Assembly: GCA_021234155.1 (NCBI GenBank)
Contig: JAJEKV010000045.1
Span: 1,885,474 to 1,949,473 of the forward strand
Direction: 5' to 3'
Length of the DNA stretch: 64,000 nt
DNA from: Isoetes taiwanensis
Lineage: Eukaryota > Streptophyta > Lycopodiopsida > Isoetales > Isoetaceae
Both the position numbers and the translations under genes were made by a program. Every line of letters begins with the position of its first letter. The first letter of the stretch is position 1. The notes below the pieces were generated by a model that saw only the letters and a list, made by a program, of their open reading frames with translations, was not told where the DNA came from and did no database searches. This document shows, in pieces, positions 47,918-57,792 of this stretch.

Positions 47918-48599
47918 GTCACCTCGTACTTAAATCACTGTATATCTTTCTTATGTACATAATTGTTATTGTAACCTCGATTCATTTCAATGAAAATTCA
48001 TATTCAATTCATCTCACAAACAAAGGAATCAAGTGTTTCAGAAGAATTCAAATCTTCAAAAGAAATCAAGACAAACTCATTTTCACAGCTGAAGCACAAA
48101 ACTTCACATGAGTTAGAAAACTCTGAGAATGGTTTTACATTTCATCATCATCAGAAAGAACCGGGTAAATTCTGAAAATTTTCTCCTCATCTAAAGGATC
48201 CGGCCTATATCTGATCCTGTTTTGACGTTTAGTTTGGTGGCATGTGAAGTCCGATTGCAGGATCGACGTGTTGTAGAATACTATGCCTAAAGGCGTCTTT
48301 ATTGCAAAGATCATAGGCGATGGTTGATCTTAGCCCTTCTTGTAATACATACCTTCTATGACACTATCACCAGCGAGGTACCATGTTCCATTGAGTTGGA
48401 AGTCTTTCTCCACTATCCATTTTGGTTTTGTGCACATCGAATCCAAAATTGGAACCCTCATCATTCCTTCGGAACAACAACAACAAAATTATCACCAACT
48501 CTAAGTGCCTACGCTAACATCGGGATTGGAGGAGAACAAGGACCTGCTAGATTTACGGTCCTCAATGAGCATGCACATTGGAGGATGGTACAATAACTT
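47918..48599. other. Intergenic, between convergent C48 and transposase remnants
   Basis: Short ORFs on + only, no recognised domain. Would be the shared 3' region if both genes belong to one element. Confidence 0.4.
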
Positions 48600-49900
48600 G
48601 AAGTTTCCAATCATCAACGTAGTGCTTGTTCACTAACCGTGTCCCACATGCCATCCAAGCAATTAGGCTGCCGGAAGCATGAAAGTTCCCTCGTATTGCA
48701 AGCGCAATGGAGATTCAGGATTGAATGCATGTACACAATGGATCTGCCTAGTGTCCAAAATCCTTTCTGCACCCCATGCTTTCTTTCTATCTATATCCTC
48801 CACCTTGACTTCCCAAAAGAACCTTTTTATATTCTTCCTCTTACTGGTTTCAGATGTGTTCATCCACTCGGATGTTCCACAAGTAAACATCTCTTGGCAA
48901 CTTCTACCACTTCATGAGCATTACCCAATTTTATCTTGCTGTATTTTAATTGCAGTTGTCTTAACCATCTCTTCAACTCAGCAGCTTTGCCAATGGTCTA
49001 GAAACCTTGAATTGAGATGCTGCACCATCTGAAAACACATAATGTCTCTTTGGAACCCTTCCTTTCTGCTCCAGATATTTGTGGTGCTTCATGAAGCAGT
49101 GTTGCACGAACAAAGTATCGTGTTCCCTATCATCTGATACATAGTAATGTGTTTCCTTGATAATCTCATCCGCCCTTTGAGTCATACCGATATGTTATTT
49201 GAACCAAAATGGTAATCACGGTTATTGACCCAACAAGCATCATTTGACCTCCTCTTGTTCCTTTAATGTATAGTTCTCTCGCAAAATCCACTTCACAGAG
49301 ACATGCATCTGTGGGAGATTCTCCCGAGCTCCTTAAACCGCTTTTGCACGCCATTGGTACCTGAAATTATACGGTGGAAAGATTTTTTAGGCGCTCTTTC
49401 CGGTTTATCCGAAGCTCCTTGGGTTTCTGTCTCATTGTCTTGATGAGTCGGGTCTCCTACGCAGAACTTCGAGGCGTTGTCTTTTTCATAGTCAATGTAC
49501 TCCCATTTCACTTTCCTACCGCCCACTTCCTTCCATGGGGACAGGTCTCGAAACTTCTTGATTCCCAGCCGCTCCTCACACTTTCCAAGGATGCACGCCT
49601 TCTTGTGAAACTCATCTAATTCACTCTTTGGACACAATATAGATCTCCACAAGCTTCTGTACTTTGCAATTTTATGTTTGGTGTGCCCCGCATTGACCAA
49701 GTTCATGTGATCTACAAACATCTTGGGTGCAAGTGCAATTCTTCTGGATGTTTGGTTCTCATCCCATTGAGTCCATCCACTAGCATTTGCATCCTCCTCC
49801 GTCTTTGAATGCAGCGGCAACTATTGAAGTCCTTCAATTTCACAACAATTAGCTTCTCAAAAGCTCGAAGGCGAATCTCAATTTACGGATGTTGGTCCGA
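48600..49900 (-). pseudogene. Transposase-like gene, central and C-terminal parts
   Basis: On the minus strand, pieces in shifting frames line up from high to low coordinates. They are HPxIEIRLRAFEKL (about 49,880), then ILGKCEERLGIKKFRDLS and VKWEYIDYEKD (49,300-49,820), CLCEVDFAREL...IKGTR (about 49,250-49,310), VSDDREHDTLFVQHCF and KRHYVFSDGAASQFK (48,973-49,185), and VKVEDIDRKKAWGAERILDTR (48,663-48,890). From memory, the same order of blocks (an IDFAENY-like block, then VSDD, then FSDGxxxQFK) occurs in long unnamed proteins of cnidarians and other animals that look like DDE-type transposases. The three Asp-bearing blocks would be catalytic. At least three frameshifts or stops are seen. 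Confidence 0.6.
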
Positions 49901-50640
49901 AACCTCTTGAACAATAGCATCCGCATGAAATGAACACTAAACTGTTAGGATGTGTATACCACACCAAACCATGCACCATACCATGCCCCCACTCATCATA
50001 TTCATTAAGCGAGCACCTTAGTGTGTACATTACCACACACCACACCTCACCCCACCACACACCATACCATTCACCACACACCATACACCAAATGGTGGAG
50101 GTGGAGTGGTGGTGGAGTGTGGTGGTGGTGGGGGGGGTGGTGGTGGGGGGTGGTGGAGTGGTGTGTGGTGGTGGTGGGGGGGTGGTGGTGGAGTGTGGTG
50201 GTGGTGGTGGTGTGTGGTGTGGTGGTGGGGCGTGGTGGTGGTGGGTGGTGTGTGGGTGTGGTGGTGTGTGTGGTGGTGTGTGGTGGAGTGTGGTGGGGGG
50301 GTGTGGTGGTGGTGTGTGGTGTGGTGTTGTGGATTGTGGGTGTGATGTGGTGGTGGTGGGTGTGGTGGTGGTGGTGGAGGGGTGTGGCGTGGGATGTGGT
50401 GGGATGTATGTGCATGTGGTGGTAATGTGGTGGTGCAAAGATGTGGTGGTAGTCTATGGTGGTGGGATAGATGGGGTATGGTGGGGTGAGGGGGTAGATT
50501 CTCCAGATCATACATTAACATGCACACACCCACATGACACCATGGACATAACGCAACCCACACCACACCACACCCACACATCACATCACATCACTTTTAT
50601 CCTATTTCGTCGACATAAAAAAATCTGCTTAGCTCGCTTC
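49901..50640. repeat. CAC / GTG strand-switch low-complexity tract 1
   Basis: CCACACC-rich sequence (about 49,955-50,090) switches to almost pure G and T (about 50,093-50,505; GGTGGTGTGTGG type) and back to CCACACC-rich sequence (about 50,510-50,600). The flanking parts can pair with the centre. Long ORFs here (Trp/Val/Gly on +, His/Pro/Thr on -) are artefacts of composition. Sits between two parts of the transposase-like gene. Confidence 0.93.
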
Positions 50641-50868
50641 TCATAAACACTTGAAATTGTGACACCCCCGATAATAATTACATTCCTCTTCTAATCATTA
50701 GAAAAGGATCTGGGTCCTAAATCCTGTTCCTACGTTCGATTTTTGGCGTTTCATTCCCAATTCGCGCCCAAATCAAGAAGTTCATTCCGCAACATGGTAG
50801 GATCCATGTTCGTAGATCACTACGACTATTGTAGGGTGATCGAGGAGGGCATTCGCACATGTTAAAGC

Positions 50869-51222
50869 GTGGCTCGTGATAAATCTCTGAAGGTGGATAT
50901 GCCTAAATCCACCTTCTTTGCTGATTTCGAATCCAACCTAAAGGCACACAACAGATCGGATTGGGCCTTCAATGGCTATGCTTGGAGTCGATTGGTGAAG
51001 AGAGCTCTTAGACAAGGAGTTCATGAGCTTATGTTATATCTTTCACGCAAGGGCGTATGGTATATTTGTTCTCATCACTTGTCCGCCTCCGACGCCGCAG
51101 CCGATTTTACCGGCAGAATTGTGTACTTACCACCGGGGGATGCAGAAGGAAGCGCAAACCTCATCCTGTTAAATTGGGATATTTGCAGAAAGCTTAGATG
51201 CTTTAGTGCGAGAAAACAATAA
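50869..51222 (+). CDS. Unrecognised 117-codon ORF
   Basis: Opens after an in-frame stop and reads MARDKSLKVDMPKSTFFADF at its start, with WYICSHHLSASDAAADFTGR later. Codon use looks protein-like, but I know no family. It lies antisense within the span of the transposase-like gene, so it may be a captured exon or chance. Confidence 0.25.
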   Translation: MARDKSLKVDMPKSTFFADFESNLKAHNRSDWAFNGYAWSRLVKRALRQGVHELMLYLSRKGVWYICSHHLSASDAAADFTGRIVYLPPGDAEGSANLILLNWDICRKLRCFSARKQ

Positions 51223-51664
51223 TTTTGGATGCACCGGTTCTCGAGCCATCATACAAAGATTTCTGTTGCTTAGGAAATCATGCATATAAATTTAGTTCTG
51301 GGTAGAGCTTTCAATGGAAAGCCAAATTTTGTAAAGCCAAATTTTGTAAGATCCTTTTTAATATATCATACTTTCCAACAGTAGCTGTTTGCTTGAATCG
51401 ATTGTCTTTTTATTCAACAAAAATTTGTATCTCGGGATCGGTTAGTTATAGCTCAAATATTTTAGACCGTACACACACCCAAAGAAAGGAGTACTCAATT
51501 CATCATGTTCTAATAATATTCCAAACATTAAATATTGCATTTCAGGACTAGAGTCAACTACACACAATTCACATGCCACAATCATCAGACAACACAATAA
51601 CCACCACATGCACCACCATACTAAGCACCATAACTAAGAAAACATGATTAATGTAAATAAACTA
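51223..51664. other. Possible intron of the transposase-like gene
   Basis: AT-rich, no ORF. On the minus strand the N-terminal part ends at GAATCACGAG followed by a GTTAGT donor-like sequence (about 51,665), so this could be intronic. Confidence 0.4.
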
Positions 51665-52420
51665 ACCTCGTGATTCCTCCAGGATAGTGGGCGCATGTTC
51701 TTCTCTTACATTTCTCTCCAATCTTCTAGTTCTAACATCCTTTGTGTTAGGAGACACTCGGGTGTTCTCAATCCAAAATTTTTGAATCTTTCTATATGTT
51801 CATCTGAAATTGCATCGAATCTTTTAGCCCTCTTGTAAGAAACCCATTTCCCACCATTATGTCGATCTCTTCCCTCTTTTTCTTTGCCTTTTTGCGGGTT
51901 TCTTGGGTGAACACCTAATACCTTTCCAAGATCTCGGCTGGCTGATTTTGTCACTTGTTTCGTGGGATCACTTTTGGGGCGTCGCTGCACATTACAAGGC
52001 AGACTATTCTTGTTGCTAGGGCGTCATTTTTGGTAGAGAGTTTGGCCTGCATGGAGTCCCGGAGGCTCCTTATAACGATGCTCTTGGCTTCCAAATCCTT
52101 TAATTCTTCACCTATGAATTTTTCCAATGTTTTATCCCTCAAAAATCAAGTAAAATTTCTTTCTTCGTGCTATCCTCCATTCTTTTGGTCTGTTTATGGA
52201 AAGACGTTAGCAAACTAAGGACAATACGGCCATTGCTTGCACTTCTTGATGAACCGGACCCTTCCGCCAATTCGTAAGCTCCAATTTTTCTTCTCTTCTT
52301 CTTTCCTCAAGGCGTCTTTTCTTCAACATTTCTTGTTCCTTGGTTCTTCTTCGCTTTCTCCCGTCTGAAATCATAGGTTTGTGTACAGATTACCTCATTG
52401 ACATCCATATCCACAATGGA
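51665..52420 (-). pseudogene. Transposase-like gene, N-terminal part
   Basis: A basic N-terminus (ISDGRKRRRTKEQEMLKKRR, about 52,260-52,375) is followed by LRDKTLEKFIGEELKDLEAK (to 51,951). A frame-shifted stretch then follows: LGKVLGVHPRNPQKG, WVSYKRAKRFDAISDEHIERF and, near 51,720, an SPN-like block. In the animal proteins recalled above, the N-terminus has the same plan: a short DNA-binding-like segment, a KxRSDxxSxxxxxxVxxFW block, then an SPNxxD block. Broken by at least two frameshifts. Together with 48,600-49,900 it would form one gene of about 3.8 kb with introns and an internal repeat tract. Confidence 0.5.
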
Positions 52421-52689
52421 TTGAGCTTGCAGTGGGAGGGAGCCAAAGAACAGGGATTTGAGCAAAGAATGAGGAAGGGCCAAAGAATAGGAATTTGAAT
52501 TTGAATTTTAGTTTTTGAAATTAGAATTTCCCCACAAATTGGGACTCTATTCTTAAATACCGGGTGGTGGCGGTGCCATAATTATGCTTTTCATACCACA
52601 AAAGTGGTGGATGCAACGCCACATTTTGGGGGGACAGGGGGACTAATTGGAACACCACAAATAAGTATTTTTACCCTGGTCAAGGTTCT

Positions 52690-53659
52690 TTCATTGGACC
52701 CTAGCGGTGTATGGTAGCCTTATCAGCCCTTTTCTTTGGGTACCCTTGGATTCTCGTCTCCCCCTGGCCTCTTCCCTACACCCGGTATCAGCCGGTACCG
52801 ATGGATTGCCTGCCAGGGTAACATCCATCCGTGATCGGTATTGGGCCAGAGGTCATCCGCCGCCGGGGAGTTTTTTAGGATCGATTTACCTTCGGGCTGG
52901 GACATTCTGGGACTTGGGAATGCTATCCATTAGTTGTCTCTCGTCAATCGCTTTGGAAGTCGACAGTGGACTTGATGCATCTCGCCATTAGCATCGGCTA
53001 TGGGCTTCGGCGCTTGTGACACATTGCCGCCGGGACAAGTGGTCACTTAAGCGCTTCCAGGGGAGTAAGGGCCCGCCATGTGGAAGTGGGCGCGGGAATA
53101 CATTGCCTCCTCCTAAAATCCGGTGACTTTTATGGCAGATCTTGCACCGTAGCCCTGTGGTGAATGTCCGAGTACACGTGTTCAAGCCTCGTAGCGGAAA
53201 CATGCCCTCTATGTGGGAGTTTTAGAGACCATTGAGCACCGCTTTGTCCTATGCATGCAGGTAGGGGCAGCTTTTGGTCCCGGGTGAGAGCTTTTTGGAT
53301 TCTTTCACCGTGGCAATGTAAGATTCTCTTGGGGAGTCTTTCCTAGCAGCTGGCAAAGGGCAAGCAAGCAGTATTCCATTTATGCAGAGCTTGGCTTCGT
53401 GGGTTGATTTGGAAAAGACGGAGAGCGAAGGTCTTTCGTAATGCAGTGCTTAGCCCTTTTCGGTTGGTTCCGATCTTGAGGCATAAGTTGTGGCTTACCA
53501 TCAAGTCTCAAGCTTGTCCGGCACGCTTGCCGGGAAATTTGGTCGACATTCCCAGACAGAATCATGATGGGCACTTCATTTTTAGCACCACACTTATCAT
53601 TGTACTTTGATCGCATTCTAGTGGTTTAATATATTCCTATATATTCAAAAAAAAAAAAC
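52690..53659 (+). pseudogene. LINE (non-LTR retrotransposon) 3' end
   Basis: Decayed coding in several frames. Landmarks are a RYWARGHPPPGSF block at about 52,835, GVLETIEHRFVLCMQ at about 53,210-53,260 (zf-RVT type; its upstream Cys are damaged) and WKRRRAKVF...LRHKLWLTIK at about 53,405-53,515. The ORF ends at about 53,610. A TTTAATATATTCC stretch and a 12-base A-run (53,648-53,659) close it, consistent with a LINE poly-A tail. The RT and endonuclease domains are absent, so it is 5' truncated. Confidence 0.7.
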
Positions 53660-53879
53660 ATAAAAGCACTAACAATGAAAACAACACCTTAGCATTTGGA
53701 ACCATATCATCAAACTACAAAACATTAAAAAATTGGTTTGTTGGGGGGGGGGAGCGAGAGAAGGTATAGCTAATCATAAGATTGCAACATAAAGCACTCA
53801 ACAATGATACGATTCTAAAATTTGAAATTTACATAGTATACTTAATTTAATTTGTAATTGTACATAGTATGCTTAACTT

Positions 53880-54213
53880 GGTTGCAATTGCACATGCACA
53901 AAATTAACACCATTAAGTACATTTCTCAAACCTTATAGTATTTTGCAAATCTTAATATAAAGTATATAAAACTTGTACACGACATACCCCACAAACGAGG
54001 ATCGCTATGTACGGTCCAGATCTTGGAATAAAGGGCAAATATACCCATCCGACTAAATTGCCGGAGTAACCCCCTGTGAATATGCACCCAAACCAAAGGG
54101 GTTTAAGGATTTTAATTTAAATGTGTTAAAATGCAATGGTTTGTGTTAATAATGTTAATGGTAGTTGTGTGTTGATTGTTATATTAAAAAATTTTTGGGC
54201 CCTCGGGCCCTAG
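53880..54213. mobile_element. Small inverted-repeat element, copy 3 (left end missing)
   Basis: Core landmarks ATTAACACCATTAAGTACAT and ACCCCACAAACGAGGATCGC match copy 1. The right inverted repeat begins GTGAATATGCACCCAAACC (54,077). Unlike copies 1 and 2, it continues outward for about 100 bp, complementary to their left outer part, to a perfect GGGCCCTCGGGCCC palindrome (54,199-54,212). The left terminal repeat is absent. The three copies together define a full element with ends of about 105 bp. Confidence 0.85.
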
Positions 54214-54672
54214 ATAAAGCAAACATAGGTAAACTTTATGGGCCTAAATATTAATTACTAAAAAGCACAATATCAAGACAAACAAATTATTTTCATTGCA
54301 AACAACTATTAAGTACATTTTATGTAGTCATTATATTCATTATCCAGTAATCTCAATATTGCAATACTAGATATTCATGCATATGCTAGTGCATATGGTA
54401 ACATGTTTGGTGTCAATGCAAGCCTGTTTCCATGGCATGCATTCATAAGCATATGGCATATGTAAAAACAAATTTAATTCCACATGTAGCACTTGCTCTA
54501 TTTAGTGGACATTGAATTGGAAGAATATTCAATAGCTCTCTTAATAACCCTCCATTTGGGATCCTTATATATGCCCGGTAAAGGAGTCCTTATATATAAC
54601 CCTCCATTGAACTTTGTAGCTCATCCAATTGTCAAAACAAAAACCTCCATTTGGAATCCTTTATAAGCCCAA
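54214..54672. other. Unassigned spacer
   Basis: AT-rich, with a short stutter of CCTCCATTTGG/CCTTATATAT phrases (54,545-54,665). No gene. Ends with CCCAA next to the LTR. Confidence 0.4.
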
Positions 54673-55231
54673 TGTTTGGGGTCCGGGTTTCGAACTCTGC
54701 AAGGCAAATACCTCCGTGGAGGACCCGTGGATCAAGCAAGAGAATCCGTAGTGTGTGGTGGCGGGATTTGTAAAAAGAAACAAGGGAAAAGGAGAAGAGA
54801 GAGAACAAAAGAAAACAATAAGATCAAAATGATGAGAACAAAACTCTTTGATATCAATGATGATACATGAGCTCTAATCGAGAGAAGGCAAAAGTGAGAT
54901 AAGACCAAAACTCATCTAGCCCGTGAAGGCTAGCTCTACTCACAATATAGACATTACATCAATTCTCTGGCGAACTCTCGGAAGGAGGCCCGATTTGAGG
55001 GATGTTGGCGGTACCTCTTGAAAGGCGTGGAATGACGCCGCGGTGGACAGCCAGCGTCACTTTGCGATGCATTGCCTCTTCTTTGGCGCTGAGCCGCCCA
55101 CCGTTGGTCCGGCTTGTCTTGGGGCCTTTGGCGATCGACATGCGCCTGTCTGGCAGATCCTTGGCCTTGACCTCGGGTCCGGTCAGGTGTGCATGAATAG
55201 TCCCCGTACTGTGGCCGTCACGGGACTAACA
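54673..55231 (-). repeat. 3' LTR of gypsy-family element, minus strand
   Basis: Read on the minus strand it begins TGTTAGTCCCGTGACGG and ends GACCCCAAACA, a proper TGTT...AACA LTR of 559 bp. Its first 400 bp or so align with the LTR at 36,885. The base composition changes to plain AT-rich DNA on the left. A polypurine tract on the right shows that it is a 3' LTR. Confidence 0.88.
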
Positions 55232-55243
55232 CTTCCCCCACCA
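55232..55243 (-). promoter_or_regulatory. Polypurine tract
   Basis: GGTGGGGGAAG on the minus strand abuts the LTR start, the standard position of the plus-strand primer of LTR retrotransposons. Confidence 0.85.
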
Positions 55244-55439
55244 AACGACACTGGGGTGAAGAAAAAGGGGGAACGTTTACGATGGCGGGAACCGGCTATC
55301 GAAAAATTCATCCCGCTGGTAATGCAGGGACTTCGGCTCATTGTAGGTCCCAATGAGATCTTGGCGTGCTCGAGAGCTTCCGGTGTGTTGAGGCGGATGG
55401 CGTGAAGAGCCAATTAGGAAAAACCCGAATGCACCATTT

Positions 55440-56410
55440 CTTCAAGGCGGTGTGCTTACCAGGTTATACCGGGCATCCCATGAGAAGGCAAGTCCGAAGA
55501 CCAAGGCACCCTGCCCCGGCATTCGTGCTGCAATAAAAGATAGGGCGATGCCGATGAGATTTAATGACAGAGCCCCGCATGTCGATGAACCGAGGGATCC
55601 GGTGAGGTGGCAAAGATTCGCCAAAAGGTATCAAGACCGTGGGCTTATGAGTGGCGTCACAACCACGCCATTGGGGATGTAGATCCAAGGCTGGGTTGCA
55701 TGGTCCAAGGTGGCATCATTCTCCCAAATGGAGATCCGCCGAGATCCGGAGGAGGAGTCCACCCGGTGGCCTTCGGTGACCTTGGTCCAAAAGGGAAGAC
55801 GCCAACTGATGTCGTAAACCTTGGGCGTGGTGTACACCTAATGAAGCATATGGAGAGTGAGCCATGCCCGTGGGCGGCTGCTAAGCCTGCCCCCAATTCC
55901 CTAACAAGGTCTTGATCAAGAGCACGCACCACCGGGTCCCAATCTGACGAAAGTATAGATCGGAGGATTAACCCAACCGGTAGGTATGGTCTTCTTCTTA
56001 AGAGCACTCGGGGAATTGTAACCACCGAGGTGCTGATATAAATTTGAGCAAAGGAGATCCTCGGGATGAGCTAAATTCTTCTTGACTGTTCCAGCGTCTC
56101 GACACCATAGAGGTAAATGTCGAGCATGCTCCGGCATGTACTCGGTCTAGAGTGTTGGTCCGAAAGCGAGGTTCTGTAAATATGGATTGGTTTCTAACAA
56201 CAGCCAATGGGCATGATGGTTGCCTTGAAAAAGCTCGATGTGCCTCATCTCTCGAATTTGTAGGTGGTGTATCAGCCGGGGTAGAAATCATGAAAAATGT
56301 AAACCATAAATTTCAACAACTTCGGAAGATGACCAAATCAGTATCCTCGATTGATTTGATCAAATACTAAGAGGCACTGATAAACCTTTGCCAAAACGAA
56401 AAGGTCCGTC
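55440..56410 (-). pseudogene. Decayed accessory ORF upstream of the 3' LTR
   Basis: From about 56,260 down to 55,442 a single minus-strand frame reads protein-like sequence broken by about six stops. Landmarks are LPLWCRDAGTVKKNLAHPED, then LYQHLGGYNSPSALKKK, VYTTPKVYDISWRLPFWTK and NLCHLTGSLGSSTCGALSL. Just above it in another frame are FFKWYAADGQLMHVPSTL pieces (about 56,420-56,490). I do not recognise a family. Some plant gypsy elements carry extra ORFs between pol and the 3' LTR, and this may be one. Confidence 0.5.
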
Positions 56411-56519
56411 GGATCACGAGAAAATCAGCGGCTAGCGTAGAGGGAACGTGCATTAACTGCCCATCGGCCGCGTACCACTTGAAGAAAAAAAAGGTGGCGT
56501 CGAACAACTACATAATCTA

Positions 56520-57176
56520 GATAATCAGAAGGAGTGCGAAATCCTGAATACGGTAATATCCCTCTTGTTTATTTTTGTGCTTCTTGGATTGAACAAATTT
56601 TGCCGGAGTTGATTTTTTAGGTGTGATCTGATTATCCTTTTCGGCGAGACGTGATTAATCCGCGGAACCGTCACGTGAGAGAGCGTGCCTCGTGAAATGG
56701 TTTGCACGGGGTGGAGCTTTTGCAGAAGAGTTTGCCTTCCGCGTCATCAATGATCTTCCGCTGAAGCTTGAGAAGTTGATCTGGAGAGGCGGTGGTCCCG
56801 GTGATGGAGGTTGATCTTCTAAAGAAAGAGAGGCGACATTGTGCTCACGCCAGTTCCCGGACCTTTGGTTGTAGTCGAGAGAGAGCTCCATATACATGGT
56901 TTTAAGATCAGCAAGGGCTTTATCATTGTCGCCAAGGAGTTTATCCTTGTCTTTGATCTGCGCCAGCAATTCCTGAATGGTGGATTGTAACTGAGCCTGT
57001 TGATCAGGAAGCAAGCTTGTCTGATCTTGTGCATTCTTGAGATCTTCACGGGCCTTTAAAGGAGCCTCGTGCTTCTGTTGAAGTTTTTCTTCCAGGGATT
57101 GAACTTGCGTGGTGGCAGCTTGGAGATCCCTGTGAACTACTTCCGTGGCCTCCATGTAGGCTTGAACGCCATTCAT
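56520..57176 (-). pseudogene. Coiled-coil accessory ORF
   Basis: An ATG at 57,176 opens 173 codons to a TAA at 56,655. The same frame continues about 45 codons past the stop (AEKDNQITPKKSTPAKFVQ...). Residues about 10-110 are rich in Gln, Lys, Glu and Leu in heptad-like spacing (VQSLEEKLQQKHEAPLKARE, then QQAQLQSTIQELLAQIKDKD), a long coiled coil. A Pro-rich linker (PPSPGPPPL) and a basic tail follow. No catalytic motif. It could be a gag-like or env-position protein of the minus-strand LTR element, judged only from its place. Confidence 0.55.
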
Positions 57177-57660
57177 GAAGGTTGCTTATGGGTCAAGCTT
57201 AAGGACAACCGCTTGACATCTTGTCGGTATTGATATAGGGCCCTGTCGAGAAGGTGGAGGTCACAGGGCCCCTATTGGTGATTTGTCTGTGACATCCGAG
57301 AATTATGCTAAGAAGTGCTGGGTGTGGATTCCGTGGAGGAAGAAGAGACAGAAATAGGCTTGGCTTTTTGGTGATCATGACCAGATGAAGGATGAGGGCG
57401 TGAAGTCTCAGCTTTATTTTTGTTTGGAAGGGAATGGAAGGATGTGAGAGGAAGGAAGTGGAAGGGGACCGGGGCCAGGGTGATAGGTATATAATCGGAT
57501 GATGGTCGGAGGTGAGCACCAGAGTTGTCAAAGCCGAAAAGAAGGTGCTGCAACGGATGCGATCAATTTCATGGAGAAGTCCGAGAACAAAATTTGGCCA
57601 ATCAATAGGATGATGGAATTGACGTGCCATAATGACAATGTTATAAAATCGAAAGATTGA

Positions 57661-57688
57661 TATGGGTATTCTTGATGGAATACCCATA
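57661..57688. other. Hairpin next to the assembly gap
   Basis: TATGGGTATTC (57,661-57,671) and GAATACCCATA (57,678-57,688) form a perfect 11-bp stem with a 6-base loop, 4 bp before the N run. Confidence 0.9.
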
Positions 57689-57692
57689 GAAT

Positions 57693-57792
57693 NNNNNNNN
57701 NNNNNNNNNNNNNNNNNNNNNNNNNNNNNNNNNNNNNNNNNNNNNNNNNNNNNNNNNNNNNNNNNNNNNNNNNNNNNNNNNNNNNNNNNNNN
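57693..57792. other. Assembly gap of 100 N
   Basis: Exactly 100 undetermined bases, a usual scaffold placeholder, so its true length is unknown. ORFs spanning it are meaningless. Confidence 0.98.

Noticed and set aside
50021-50646. Long ORFs in the GTG/CAC tracts (also 61,099-61,750)
   Set aside because: They translate to Trp/Val/Gly or His/Pro/Thr repeats on opposite strands and arise only from low-complexity DNA without stops.
54673-54700. T-arm-like GAGTTCGAAACCCGG at the LTR end (minus strand)
   Set aside because: It belongs to the LTR terminus and no cloverleaf can be built around it.
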